Shown here one piece after another: positions 23,301-34,762 of a stretch of 64,000 nt of DNA; position 1 is the stretch's first letter, and the number at the start of each line of letters is the position of its first letter. This DNA is from Brasenia schreberi. Taxonomy: Eukaryota > Streptophyta > Magnoliopsida > Nymphaeales > Cabombaceae. The notes below the pieces were generated by a model that had not been told where the DNA came from, did no database searches, and saw only the letters and a list, made by a program, of their open reading frames with translations. The stretch lies in the NCBI GenBank assembly GCA_036023115.1, contig JAYKKT010000086.1, positions 17,541,001 through 17,605,000 of the forward strand. The letters run 5' to 3'. The translations under genes were made by a program, and so were the position numbers.

Positions 23301-24890
23301 ACCTCTCTAAAACTCAACTATCGAAGCAGACTTTGACCCTTCTCTCAAACTCTATCACATTATTGAGACATGTTCTCTCTTGTGTGAAGATCTTTTGGGA
23401 CAAATATTGTTCCCCTCCTTTTAGGTTGTCGTAGTTTACAAATTTCAGAGCTGACCACGTAGTATAAAAGCATGCCCTTCATGACTCCTTACCATTTTCA
23501 AATCTTGCATGACCATGATCATTTTTTTGATGCATTGGAGGTCATGTTTTCTGATCTACAGGATCCCAATCATTTGGCCCCATATTGGTTCTGACCAACT
23601 CTTGATCTTTTCCAAGTAACCACAAGAACCTAATTGTATATTATTATCAAGAAGTCCAAAAAATAGAAAATTTTTACAAACAAAAAATTAAAAAGCAAAA
23701 AATAGAAAATTTTGAAAATCCAAAAAACCCAAAAAAGGAGAAGAAAGAAAAAGTACAATATCTTTTTTACTCATGCATGCATTTTACCTTCATCCATCCA
23801 TACTTCTACTTGCTCATGCATCATTATTCATGCCTCAAATCATACATTATTTTCTACATGTACACTGCATCTCTTTTTTATTTTGTATCGTCTATGTTGG
23901 GTTTAGCATGTTTACTTGTTTCAGCACGCAATGAAACTCAAAGTAGGTGATTTGTCATTCAATTGATTATATTATCTATTCACTAATGTTGAGACTTATT
24001 GGACCAAATAAATATGTACTAAAAAAGGTGTTATCCTTGATAATCATTGGATTTTGACTTGCTAATTTTGTATGAATGATAAGACCATATCTCTTAAAAA
24101 TGATTTGAATATAGGGATTTGTGCGATGTCTCATGTTGCGTACCTATGACTTGATATCTCTGAGTCATTGCCTTTATGGTCACGGATACTATTCTTAGAC
24201 TCTAGTTTTGATAATCTTGATGCGTTAATGTTGTTTTATCTATTTGTGTCATTGGATTGGATTTCCAAAATATGAGCTTCACTTTGTTCTAAACATCTTC
24301 AAAATAAATCCTTTTAGAAAAATTATTTTCATTTGATTCTCAATGTTAAAAAAGTTTAGGAAATCATCAATATCTGCATTTTGATAACATCCTCTTGATT
24401 TTTGAAATACTAAAATAATCATCAATATCTATTTGTGTGTAATAGTGTTTGTTCAGTGTAACAAATTTTCATGCCTACTTCATGTATCCATACTTCATTG
24501 ATGTATTATGATAGTCATTATATATATGTTGAAATGCCATATTCTGAAAGAGAAAGTGAAAAGCCAAAAGGCTAAAAACAATAAAAAAGAAAAGAAAAAA
24601 AGAAGAAAAAGAAAAAAGAAAGCAAAGCACTATTCTATAACTTTTCTTTTGAGTTATTATTCTTTGTATACTGGGGATACTTTAGAAGAGATTTAGTAAC
24701 TATTATTGGCAGTGCCGAAATTGGCAGGTGCTTGGTTGTCGCCTTTTTTGTTCATACCTCCTCCTCTTTCTGAAGAATTTGCCTCATTCCGGTCTGAGTT
24801 TCATATATGACATGTATGGTTTCAAACACTTTCTTTAAAATTATTTCTACATTTGAAAACATCAAATTTAATGAAATCAAATATTGTTTT
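23301..24890 (+). other. decayed retroelement sequence downstream of the TTCAC element
   Basis: This is the right flank of the insertion. 23470-23640 is coding-like (LHDHDHFFDALEVMFSDLQD) but not recognised. 23650-23740 is the A-rich linker seen in other copies, and 24530-24700 holds the A/G-rich stretch followed by ATACTGGGGATACTTTAGA, which resembles the 3' untranslated region of the Tat copies (3095-3310). I see no intact gene. Confidence 0.4.
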
Positions 24891-24899
24891 TAGAAAACA

Positions 24900-25523
24900 C
24901 TAGGTTTCATTCCTAGTTTTTGTTTGCAAGAGTGACCTACTTTCTTTCCGTGAGTCAATCTTTAACCACCTCGACCATTTAACCATTTTAAATGGGTGTA
25001 GGGTATCGAACCACTTTAACCACTTCAACAGATGTAGGGTATCAAACCACTTTAATTGTTATAGGATATTGAACCACTTTAACCTTGGGTATCAGGTCTT
25101 GGAATGAGACTATTCTCGATCGGGCGGATTTCTGAGGTTTCATTTGAATTTAATTTCAGGGTTTTTTTTTATTTTGCAAAATTTATAAATTTGAAAACAT
25201 TTTTGGGTTTGATTCCCAATATTCTCATTTTCATTTCTTTATATAAAAAGAATTGTTTGAAATCATCCTTTCTTTGAAGGCAATCATTTAAAAAGGTGAA
25301 ATCCTGTCAATTTGGTCTTGAGGGTAAAATAGTTATTTTTATAAAATTTTGTCCAAATTTGATTTTTTTAAATGGGATGCAATATGTCATCATTTTGAGG
25401 TTGCTAGAAAATTTTGATATGAAAATGAGTTTGTTCAAGGTGTTTTTATTTTAAAAACCCTTTAAAAGCCCACAACTGCCAAGAAAAGCAAAATTTCTAA
25501 AAGATGAATTTTTGGGTGTTTAC
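24900..25523 (-). repeat. minus-strand Tat-like LTR fragment (5' end of the LTR)
   Basis: Read on the minus strand it starts at GTAAACACCC (25523) and runs through blocks equal to the first 300 bp of the LTR at 14180: CAACCTCAAAATG, then ACTATTTTACCCTCAAG near 25318-25334. The lower-coordinate end is not clear. Confidence 0.65.
24985..25095 (-). repeat. short degenerate tandem repeat in the LTR fragment
   Basis: Three diverged units on the + strand with GGGTATCGAACCACTTTAACC, GGGTATCAAACCACTTTAAT and GGATATTGAACCACTTTAACC, spaced about 30-45 bp. Confidence 0.6.
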
Positions 25524-25537
25524 TGAACCAGTAGTAC

Positions 25538-25870
25538 CTGATCATCCCATTTGCACCTAAGTTTTACTAGATTCTTGCAAGCAGTCATAACATAACTATC
25601 CCCAACATCAAAGTGCAAACAAAGAGAGTTAAGCCCATCATTGCTTGAATCCAAAGAAGGTGATGGGCATTCATTTGCTTTCCAAAGTTTATTTAAGAGA
25701 AGCACCCATTGGAAGACAAACATGCACATTTGGCACAATATGTGTCAGTCAAGCCAAAACAACACTTATACTTCTTTCTTGAGGAGACTAATGAATGGAT
25801 CAAGACGGTCCTTAAAGAATGGAGACTGAATGGGAGGGTTCAATCCTAATCATGAAGAAGACAATTCTTC
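25538..25870 (-). pseudogene. unrecognised coding-like fragment with a splice-donor-like end
   Basis: On the minus strand one frame runs from the repeat unit (LNPPIQSPFFKDRLDPFIS) through LLKKEV, then two stops, then a frame with MCMFVFQWVLLLNKLWKANE, SLDSSNDGLNSLCLHFDVGD and TACKNLVKLRCKWDDQ. The two stops (TAA after LKKEV, TGA before HILC) would each be explained by one C-to-T change from CAA and CGA. The frame ends at GATCAG followed by GTACTA, a good plant donor site, at 25536-25538. Composition is protein-like and unlike the neighbouring retroelements. I do not recognise the family. It could be an exon of a dead host gene or of an unfamiliar element. Confidence 0.4.
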
Positions 25871-26064
25871 TTTCTTGAGGAGACTAATGAATGGATCAAG
25901 ACAGTCCTTAAAGAATGGAGACTGAATGGGAGGGTTCAGTCAGTCCTAATCAGGAAGAAGACAATACTTCTTTCTTCAGGAGACTAATGAATGGATCAAG
26001 ACAGTCCTTAAAGAATGGAGACTGAATGGGAGGATTCAATCAGTCCTAATCAGGAAGAAGACAT
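25771..26064. repeat. threefold tandem repeat, units of 96-100 bp
   Basis: Units start at CTTCTTTCTT in 25771, 25867 and 25967. All contain AGACTAATGAATGGATCAAG and CCTTAAAGAATGGAGACTG. Units two and three carry an extra CAGT (GTCAGTCCTAATCAGG). On the minus strand each unit encodes a version of PPIQSPFFKDxLDPFISLL. Confidence 0.92.
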
Positions 26065-26079
26065 GTAGAAGATCGAGAT

Positions 26080-26980
26080 AGCCATGATCTTTTGGAGATC
26101 AAGCTTACAAGGGATTAGGTTGCATGAGAAGTTGAAGGTCCAACACTAACAAGGGATCCTAGTGGGCCACTACCCCAAGGTTATCCCAATGTCATGAAAA
26201 TGGCAATTGATGAGACGATAACCAGTCAGGCAGAGTGAAAAGAATCATAGCTTCTCATGACTACTAGAGCTTCGAAGGAGAACCAATAAGAAGGCTTTGG
26301 TGCAAACACAAGCCAATCTCCCACAAGTGCTTTCATGGATTGTAGGGATGGATATTCATTGAACGATACTTATTTATCTAATGAAGACTTCGACACATAT
26401 ACCTTGTGCACCCTAGAGGGCCAAGTTTCATCCCTGTGGAACACAAACAAGCCCCCAACGATGATGACTTTCTCATAGATTAATCATAGTGTGCAACTTT
26501 AGTCAGGGATTGATTTACCGATAATCTTTGACAAACTGGATGAACCTCCCATAAGACATCTCCAACCTTTATATATTGAGGTTGTCGTAGGCAATCATCC
26601 ACTCAAGAGAGTTTTGTCAATGAATGTGTAGTCCTAAATGTAAATGCTTCATTATACATTATGGTACATCAGAAAGATAGTTGTGGACTGGATCCCTACC
26701 GATCTCAAGGTGTCACAATTTAGAGGAGAGTCGTGTTATAAGGAGAATAGTCATTTTGGAATTGATAATGGGCTCAAAGACCTTGAACACCCCATTCTTC
26801 ATGGTCGATGTGAGTCTAGTATATTTTCTACTCCTCAGTAGGGATGGTACACACGCGAATTATTAGGTACCCTTAACATTGCACTAGAAGTCTATGTTTT
26901 GGATGGGTGATACCATTGAAGTGGTCGACCATGAGGAAGACCCCTTTATAGCCAACGTCAAAGAGTACAAGTGTTGTTCT
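26080..26980 (+). pseudogene. family C gypsy element: gag C-terminus and protease relic
   Basis: Coding-like text at 26350-26480 (LSNEDFDTYTLCTLEGQVSS) is followed by the protease: PPIRHLQPLYIEVVVGNHPL (about 26545-26605), then a short missing segment where the catalytic D-x-G should be, then PTDLKVSQFRGES (26695-26735) and, in another frame, TLNTPFFMVDVSLVYFLLLS (about 26780-26840) with the flap-side and L-L-x-R-D block. The catalytic segment reads VLSMNV then a stop, so the Asp is lost. Two overlapping frames here (26644-26841 and 26681-26866) belong to one shifted gene. Confidence 0.75.
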
Positions 26981-27119
26981 TTTCACCTTGGTTAGCCTGT
27001 TGGTTATTTGTGAGACCCTCAAGGATGCAAGATTATGTCAACTAACTACCCGATGTTTCACTTTCGATCAGGCTTACCTACGGCCCCTAAGGTTATTTAT
27101 GGATAGCCAGCTCTAGGTC

Positions 27120-28137
27120 ATCACTGAGTGCCTCCACACATTGTGGGAAATTTGAAAACTTGCTTACGCACTCGATATTGTCTCCAATTGGCAGAGTTTA
27201 ACTTCCCTAATCTATACGATGACCTGAATTTCATCCCTTCCGATCCATTGGAGGAGACGAATCTCAGCATAAAAGGAGTAGTTGGGGAGACAAATGTAAG
27301 TACTATCTTACCTAAAGAGAATCATTTATGGTTAATTGAATTGTTACACAGGTGTAAAGATTGCGTCACTTAGGAATATCATGAAATGCTAGGTTTACCT
27401 CGAAACCTTGCTTTGTTTTCTATTCCCTTGATGCTAAGGTTTGACTGCACATGTGTCCGACTTAGAGGTTTAAGCCTGAAATGTTGTTGGTCATCAAACA
27501 AAAGATTCAACATCTTCTCGATGCCATGTTTATAAGGACAACCCGATATGTCAATTAACTATCCAATATTGTCCAAGTCATTAAGAAAAATGAAAAGTTG
27601 TGTCTGTATAGACTATAAGAATCTTAATCTTGCCATGCCAAAGGATCAATATGTGATGTCTATGACTGACATGTTAATCGATACATTTGCAGCTCATGAA
27701 ATATTGTTATTTGTAAATGAGATATTGGAGTATAACCATATCAAGGTAAATCCTAAGAATATGCATAAAATGACATTTAGTTGTCCAAGGGCATTGGGAT
27801 TTATGAATGGATAGTCATGCTACTCGGGCATAAGAATATTGGAGCCACATACCAATAAGTAATAAACTATATTTTTCATGACTTGATAGGAAAAAGTATT
27901 ACTATTTACATCAACAATATTGTGCTAAAACTAATAGACCTCGAATAACACTTTTTTGATCTCGAGCAAGCATTCCAGCATATGCAAATCCATCATGGAT
28001 GCAAGATCACCTAGAACCAAGAAGGAGCTTCAAAGTCTCATCATGTAGGTTAGAATAGCAACAAGCATTTGATAGAGTTAAGGCATATTTGGTGAAACCA
28101 CTATTGTTGATGCCCTTTGTGTCTAGGAAACTGTTTA
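27120..28137 (+). pseudogene. family C gypsy element: reverse transcriptase relic
   Basis: The lead-in (27128-27373) contains VGETNVSTILPKENHLWLIE. RT proper begins near 27590: KSCVCIDYKNLNLAMPKDQY, VMSMTDMLIDTFAAHEILLF, then HIKVNPKNMHKMTFSCPRALG in which the usual F-R-C-P-G word is recognisable. After a shift come NIGATYQ, NYIFHDLIGKSITIYIN (about 27850-27920), where the Y-x-D-D box reads YINN, so both catalytic Asp are lost. The RNase H start (RVKAYLVKPLLLMPFVSRK) ends at 28137, where a minus-strand LTR begins. The wording ADMLID/AAGHE-type marks a lineage distinct from the Tat copies at 1-12060. Confidence 0.85.
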
Positions 28138-29560
28138 TGTAAATAAAAATTTTCGTCTATGGATCGACTTAGAATCATATTTGCAAAATCAATGCGTGAG
28201 CGTGCCAACAAGTTTACTCAAACTTGCAAAGATGATTTTCTGACCTCTTTGGTAATTATGTATAAGTGAATTTTTGTCATCGTAGACCTTCGTGAACCGA
28301 TGCTCAAGGATTAACCTAGACGCTTAGAAAAGTGATCATAGAAGAGATGAGAGAATATAAGGTATAATGTATATTGGGGTAGATGCAACCAAATCTTAAA
28401 CAAGTTGAGGATGATCTTACCGGTTGTCTTGGACATGAATTTGCAGCATTTTCTCTCAAATATTACAATGGGTTGGAGACAATTGCTTCTTAATTACACT
28501 TAAAATTGAATTGGATTGAAGAAGGAAAGAAGAAAGGGGGAAGAGATGGACCTGGCCAGTTACTGCACTTGGGCAAACTTGGAAGGAATGGGCCGATGAG
28601 ATGCTCCTTGGGGGCAGGGACGACTCCTCTTTTTTCTTCTTCTCTCTCTCTCTTCTCACTTTGTTGTGATTTCTCTTTTGATTTTTCCTCCCCAAAAGCC
28701 AACTCCAAGGGCTGAATTTATACGCTTCTTGGGAATCCCCTAGAGAAGGAATATTCTTTTGGCTTCCTCCTAGAGGTTTGAAAGAGTTGGGTTGGTTTTT
28801 GCTTGGCCCAAAATCTGATCCAATTCACTTTGTGGGTGCTGGTCACATGGGTGTCACATGGGGCACATGGTGGTCCACGTCTTAGTCAAGGTGGTTCATT
28901 GATGAAGCCACCTTTGTGTTTGGCTAGGTGCAATCGGCTAAGTACAGTCCGCCCCTTTTTTGGTGTGGTTTTTGGCATAAGAGCAATCCGCCTCTTGCAG
29001 CCTTGGTCCCATTTGGTGTTGACTATGACTCAGTCTAGACCTTGACTTGGTCATGACCCGTCTTGGCCAAGTGCAACCTTGAGTTTCTTCCAATGCCGCC
29101 CTTGGTTTGGTCATGATCCATCTTGGCTGAGCATGATCTTTGACTCGGCTTGGATGTTCTTGAGTGCAGCCCATGTCGAGCTTGGCTAGCTTGGTATGGC
29201 TCCTTGTGTTCAATTTTGATTTGAGCCCCTATCGCCCCTCCTTGACTTGAATTGAGTAACCTTTGGGTAAAACTTATCTCGATCTTGTCTTGGATCAATT
29301 TTTGCTTCGTAGCTGGTCTTGAACCTTACTTTAATTGGACTTGCTTCGTAGCCTGACCCAAGCTTGATCCAATTGTCTTTTGGGGATGTTGCCTATCTTG
29401 GACGTGGATCTCTATCCTCCCGGATGAATCTCTCCTTTCTTATTTTGATAAATCTCCTGCTTTATCTGGTTTCAGATAGGAATTCAAAATTTCAAAATAT
29501 TTCCTTTTGAAAATATATTTAAAAATCACAAGTTTTTTAAATGACTTCTTTAAAACAATT
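28138..29560 (-). repeat. minus-strand Tat-like LTR inserted in the family C element
   Basis: On the minus strand the 3' end is TTTATTTACA at 28138. Blocks shared with other LTR ends follow (GCGTGAGCGTGCCAACAAG and TTACTCAAACTTGC near 28192-28227; the CGATGCTCAAGGATTAACC block near 28300). A TATA-like word lies at 28712-28722 (minus: GCGTATAAATTC). The region 28830-29340 is rich in CTTGG/TTGGT words typical of the U3 side. The outer (5') end is truncated near 29560 inside the AAAATATTT...AAAAATCA block. Frames here on both strands are spurious. Confidence 0.75.
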
Positions 29561-30022
29561 ATATGTGATCTACAAAGTCGACCTATTACAATATCTCTTA
29601 AACTGTCCAACTCTCTAACGTAGACTAGTCAAATGGGTAATTAAATTATGCATGTTTGACCTCAAATACTTGCCTCTTAAAGTTATTAAATGATAGGTTA
29701 TAGTAGACTTCCTTGTGCACTTTGCATGCATTGGAATGTTCGATCTCTTAGAAATTATATAGGGAATGAATGCAGACAGTCCTAGAGGATGATGTTCGAT
29801 GGGTCCAAATGCATCAAAGGTGTGGGCATTGGGGCATGTACGAGATCTCTAATAGGGAAGGTGGGGATGCCCACCATGTCCTTAGAATCCATCCTAACCA
29901 ACAATGAGATAGAGTATGAAGCCTTGATTTATGGATTGGGCTTAGTGTTGGTGGTTGGTAAGAAGAAGTTGAAAGGCTTGAGTGACTCCCAAGTTATTCT
30001 TAGCCAACTCACTAGCGATTAA
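29561..30022 (+). pseudogene. family C gypsy element: RNase H end and second RNase H
   Basis: The text after the LTR continues the same element: a tether resembling RLVKWVIKLCMFDLKYLPLK then VIVDFLVHFACIGMFDL (about 29605-29760), followed by the second RNase H in the frame 29789-30022: MMFDGSKCIKGVGIG, then LTNNEIEYEALIYGLGLVL and LSDSQVILSQL. The acidic residues D, E and D of RNase H are present in order. The same block occurs on the minus strand at 63090-63270. Integrase does not follow; the element ends or is deleted at about 30022. Confidence 0.8.
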
Positions 30023-30029
30023 AATTAAT

Positions 30030-30530
30030 AGGCAAAAGTATCTAGTATGCACGATTATACTAGATTGATATGCACACCTATGCAATTTCTAATATGCATA
30101 AATATTTAACATGCATGATTAACAATATAAGGATTCCAAATTTGATCAATAGACAAGAATACCTAATGTGCTTGACTATGCAAGAAAAACCTGGTGTGCA
30201 TGATATGCAAGATGACCTAATGGACATGCAGGGAATTTACTATGCAAGAATTAATATGTACGACTAATTAACATGGCAAAGTACCTAACATAAAAGGGTG
30301 CCGAATATTATTAACATAAAATCAAGAAACTAATATGCAAGATTATCTAAGATGCACGATTAATCAATTAACATGCAAGAATGTCTAGGATGCATGATTT
30401 ATTAAATATGCATGCAACAATAACTAATAGGAAAGAATATCTAACAAGTGAGATTAATTAGTGTGCAAGAAGTCTCCTAATCATGCAAGATCAATTATTA
30501 CGCAATATGCAATATGATTTTCACTATTTT
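30030..30530. repeat. degenerate ATGCA-rich repeat array
   Basis: About 500 bp are built from diverged copies of a theme like ATGCAAGA(A/T)TACCTAA(T/C)ATGCA(C/T)GATTAA. Examples are ATGCAAGATTATCTAAGATG (30337), ATGCAAGAATGTCTAGGATG (30373) and ATGCACGATTA (30046, 30354). Spacing varies between about 18 and 50 bp. No coding content. Confidence 0.7.
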
Positions 30531-31990
30531 GCCGAAATCAATATGCATTACGGATGATGAAAATAATAACTACCAAACATATTATGCAGCAGTATGTATT
30601 AATAATATATCCTAAATATACTCGATATCTACTTATGCATATAAAAATATGAAAGATGAAAAAGTAAATATCGATTGATATATATGTAAATACTACGTGC
30701 AACCGACTGTAAACTAATATGAACTAATAATCAAGATTTGATAAAACCAATAATGGTGAGCAATTTTGATACCTCTCCTTTTACTTTATCTCTCACGACA
30801 TACATCAAAGAAAATATGGGAAGGGGAAAGGAGAAGTGGACAGACACAAGCTTAAAATTGGTAACTCTTGATTGATTCATTAGGTGTGGATTACAATGAG
30901 GATTGATGCCCTATGCATAATTTTTGTTTGCAGTTCAAAAGAGATAAAAATAAATAATAAATTGTTCCCTAAAAAGTAAAAAAAAATCTGGGATAGCCTT
31001 ATCTCTGAAAATTACAGCAGAGATCAATCTCCGTTTGGCTTGATGGGATGGACCAAGGGTCCATTTGGTTGCAAACAGCGTGGGGTGCCCCAAGCCATCT
31101 TGCCCTTGACTTGATTCAGCACCAAGGCACTGCACACATTTCGTGAATCAGCCTTTGCAATCCAGTCAATCAAAGTGGGTTGAACCAAGCTTTGGGTCTT
31201 GGATCAAATGGGTTGAGTAAAATAAGCACCCAAATGTCTCAAGTAAAGGTCAAGGTCGAGTGATTTAGGTAGGTTGACTGGTTTTAAATGAAGTTAAGTT
31301 CAATTAGGGGCAAAGGGACTAAATTTAGCTTAGGCTAAGGAGGATTAAATCAAATTTATTTGGAGCATGGTATAGTTAATCAAATAGAACTTGGCCTAGG
31401 TTGATTGACTTAATTGTGGTAAAGTCAAAATAGGAACCTTTTTGGCACAAACACGCACACATACACGTAATTAATATATCCGAAGCCACGTGCATGCCCC
31501 TGGTATCAACTCTTTAGCTAGGTAAGCTCTTTGCGATATTTCAAATTTATATTGTAATATCCTTTTGTTCGACCGGTATCCTTTCAAAGTTGTTTGTATT
31601 TTGTGATAAAATTTTCAATATATATATCACGATTACAGAGGGCCTTTGAAATTGCATGATTATATATAATTTTGAAATTGCATGATTTCGGTGCTAATTC
31701 TTGTAAGAAGATACGGCCAAAATGTTGAATCAATCAATTCCGATATAACCTCGTTGGGAGCATTGATAAAAAACTACGAAACTCTTGAGTGTCAACTCTT
31801 TGATTCGGATATAGAACAGAGATTTCCGTCCCATGACAATTAGACATTCTTCTTTGAATCGTACTCTTGACATATAGGGTCAAAGACGGAACACTACTAT
31901 TAAGAAACTATGTTGCAAGTGCAACATCTATAACTACTAAAATGTAACAATCTTCAGCATGGCAGCAAATTAAACGGAGTCATGAAAGAG
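30531..31990. other. AT-rich sequence without a recognised gene
   Basis: I see no conserved frame. 30770-31140 has LTR-like composition (GGATTACAATGAGGATTG; CCAAGGGTCCATTTGG) but no ends. 31490 begins low-copy-looking sequence. CATGCA words are frequent at the left side. Confidence 0.4.
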
Positions 31991-32425
31991 GAGATATATA
32001 TTTCTTTAGTAAACAGAATGTGATGCTATCCAATTACAGAAGCAGGAGAAACGGTGTAACGTAATTAAAAGGGAAAAGAACATAAGTTGTAAAACTTACA
32101 ATATACCAAGTCTTCCAGAATTAGTCGCAAGAAAAAGATGTCCATGGAACAAGTCATATCGACTCAATGAGACATTAAAGCCAATCAATTGACTGCGGGC
32201 AATGATTGTTTCAAACAAAAAATGCAATATACAGGTTCAGTTCCTGTTCATGGTACCCAAGATACAAAATTAGTTCTATGAATTTAAAGACAAGATTTTG
32301 GTGATTGTGGGACAAAAGGATCAGTGTAACGGGGTCAATCATTCGACCTTGTTTATGAACCGCCTTCCATAAGTAGTCCTAGTAAGCCGGCATCTATCTT
32401 CCTTGCATCCTTCAACATCAGGAAC
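31991..32425 (-). pseudogene. possible terminal exon and 3' untranslated region of a truncated host gene
   Basis: On the minus strand a splice-acceptor-like TTTAGTAATAG is followed, from 32425, by an open frame of 23 residues: FLMLKDARKIDAGLL then GLLMEGGS and a TAA at 32353-32355. The composition is protein-like, and the roughly 360 bp downstream (to about 31991) are T-rich and look like a 3' untranslated region. I cannot name the protein. Upstream exons would lie above 32430; the Tat fragment starts at about 33185, so the gene would be cut off there. Short exons can arise by chance, hence the low confidence. Confidence 0.3.
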
Positions 32426-32429
32426 CTAT

Positions 32430-33184
32430 TACTAAAGGAGAAGTTTGAGTGATCAAAAGGCATATTCTATGAAACCTGAACTGGGAAGAGCAGTACTTTA
32501 GTCAATCCCAGTTGTGTAAACACTAGCACGGTTTATAATCATGATAGAAATAACTAGCAGAATTGTACTTCAAGTTTTCAACCACGTTCAAATCTCAAGC
32601 CAGAAAAGGTTGTTATGGCCACAACTAAATGCATTATTGGAACATTAAGAAACAAAGTCATGGTACATTTACTAGTTCCCGATGCTTTATATTTATGTAC
32701 ACCACACAAATATGTGTGCGTGTTTGTTTATGCATTGGTATTGACCTCTTTGTGGCCAGCAAACTATTACACTTATTCTTGGTATTTTTCAAAGAAAATT
32801 GCACAAAAAGGAAAAGAACGATTGTAAAGGCTCCCTGGTGGATTAGTTCACGAAGCAACTTTTGGGAGCACCCAAACGAATATTTTTGAATAGAAAAATC
32901 AATTTTGAGTATTTACAATCAACCATCTCAATGTTTAGACTTGAAGACTAGATGAAGGGTTTTAAACTATGTCTTGTTGGTTGGTGATTTATATGAACAA
33001 AATCATCATGGTTTGCTATTAAAATCTCTAGATATGATAGAGGATTGGATGGTAATGGCCGAGGTACATGAAGGGATTTGTAACACTCATTGATTTGAAC
33101 CCAAAATAAAGTGGTTGATATATTGGCTCGGGTACTTTTGGCCCATTATGCTTCAAGATTGCATCGATTACATTATGAGGTGTT
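32430..33184. other. low-copy-looking sequence, no gene recognised
   Basis: Possible intron or flank of the minus-strand exon above. Overlapping frames on both strands (32615-32889) show no conserved motif. A weak coding-like piece with an ADILAR-like word lies near 33100-33180. Confidence 0.35.
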
Positions 33185-33626
33185 AGTACTCCCACAAATG
33201 TCACGCCTTTTGAGTTGTTCTATGGTACAAATGTCATAATCTCCATCCATACCAAATTGCATTCATTCCATACATTCATTGCACTCGATTTGCCCGTAGA
33301 GACTCTATAACAAGCTAGGATGGTTGAGATAGAATTTCTTGATGAAAAGAGGCTCTTTGCCATGGATCATGCACACGCATACTGGTAAAAGATAGCCCAA
33401 TACTATGAAAGCACATGAAGGTTGGCCACTTCAAAGTGGGTGACCTTGTTTTGAAAACCATAGACCACCAAGGCCTACACCCTTTTGGAAAGTGGTACCC
33501 TAAGTGGGATGGTCCATATGTTGTGAGAGGGAGAACCACAAATAATGCATATTAGCTGATTGATACAGAGGGAAGAAATTTGGTAGCCCTATAAATGTTC
33601 AATATTTGAGGAAGTATCATGTTTAG
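33185..33626 (+). pseudogene. pol C-terminal relic of a third Tat-like copy
   Basis: The text starts abruptly inside integrase: TNVTPFELFYGTNVIISIH, then HTKLHSFHTF and ALDLPVETL, EIEFLDEKRLFAMDHAHAYW and KHEG-like pieces, ending with FEEVSC/KYHV and TAG at 33624-33626. The order equals 2345-2783. Stops and shifts break it. Everything upstream of the integrase C-terminal part is missing. Confidence 0.85.
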
Positions 33627-34750
33627 GGTCTCCCAATCAAAAAGAATGTGAAAATGGGCCTCCATTTACCAAAGTTGATTATATGACTCAGAATTAGGGA
33701 ATTGACGCTTTATGAAAAGTAGAGCTTTCAAAATCATTTGATAGCATTTCAAAAATCTTTGGCTTACAAGATAAGGCCTAGTCTAAAATCGGGAAATATT
33801 TCCAAATAGTATGTGCTATTATAAAATAGGATACACTTGACTAGATCGAGTATCTAGAGGGATAAGCTATTTCACCCATTTCATTTCTCTTCAAAAGGAA
33901 AATTGACAAAAGTCAAAATGATAAAAGAAAAAGAAAGAAAGAAAAACCTTCAATATAGAGGTCTTCCTAAAAAGAAAAATAAAAAGAGAAAAACAAAACC
34001 TCCAATATAAAGGTTCTGATTGAAAAAAAAAAACAGAAAAGTCAAAGCTTAAAAGAGTAATTTTTCATCAAAAATCTATTTTTCTTATACCACAAGATGC
34101 TTCCGAAGGGACCATGGGAAATTCTTTCCCCATTCCCCTACAACTTATCCCAAGAGAAAAAAGTTTATCATTACAATCTTAGAGTAAGAATTGAACCTAC
34201 CAATTTGGATTTTATTTTGCTTGAGGATTAGACCTTGTGGTGTGGGAAATAGAATTTTGAAATGTCATTCAACTTTTAAAAAAAAACTCTGCTAAGTAAT
34301 GGGTAGTAAAACCCATGTGAAGGAAAATATAAGAAATTAAAAGTCCCTCTAGATAGAAACAAAAGTTTCCTTTCAAAATGAATTTTCAAAAACCCAAAGC
34401 ATCAAACAAGCAACATGGAGACCGTCCTACTTGGGGCAGCCGGCCTTCACTAGCGCCCTCCCAAGCCCCCAAGTTAGCTCATGGATGTCTTAAAAACACA
34501 ATCCATTCACTATACACTTCATGCACACAGGCATCCCCAAAAGGATCATTCATACATGGTCATCATATGACTAGGTCCCATTCATGTCAAGTCCCCTTTG
34601 GATAAGGGTATCCTCCTCCTCAAATAAAATAACCCAAGAAAAAAAAAATTAGGGAACAAAGTAAAGATCCATACTCTCAGGAAAATTCTAGGAAAAAAAC
34701 TCAAACGGTGTTTATTCTTTGTCATTAATCAAATAAATTTGGATTAATGC
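33627..34750 (+). other. 3' untranslated region of the third Tat-like copy
   Basis: Homologous to 2784-3954 and 18515-19686, with the A/G-rich block at about 33920-34050 and ACCACAAGATGCTTCCGAAG at about 34090. Confidence 0.8.
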
Positions 34751-34751
34751 T

Positions 34752-34760
34752 AAAGAGAGG
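34752..34760 (+). other. polypurine tract of the third Tat-like copy
   Basis: AAAGAGAGG just before the LTR start at 34763. Confidence 0.6.
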
Positions 34761-34762
34761 CA

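Noticed and set aside
28456..29298. Several overlapping frames on both strands
   Set aside because: They lie in LTR U3/leader sequence and are mutually exclusive.
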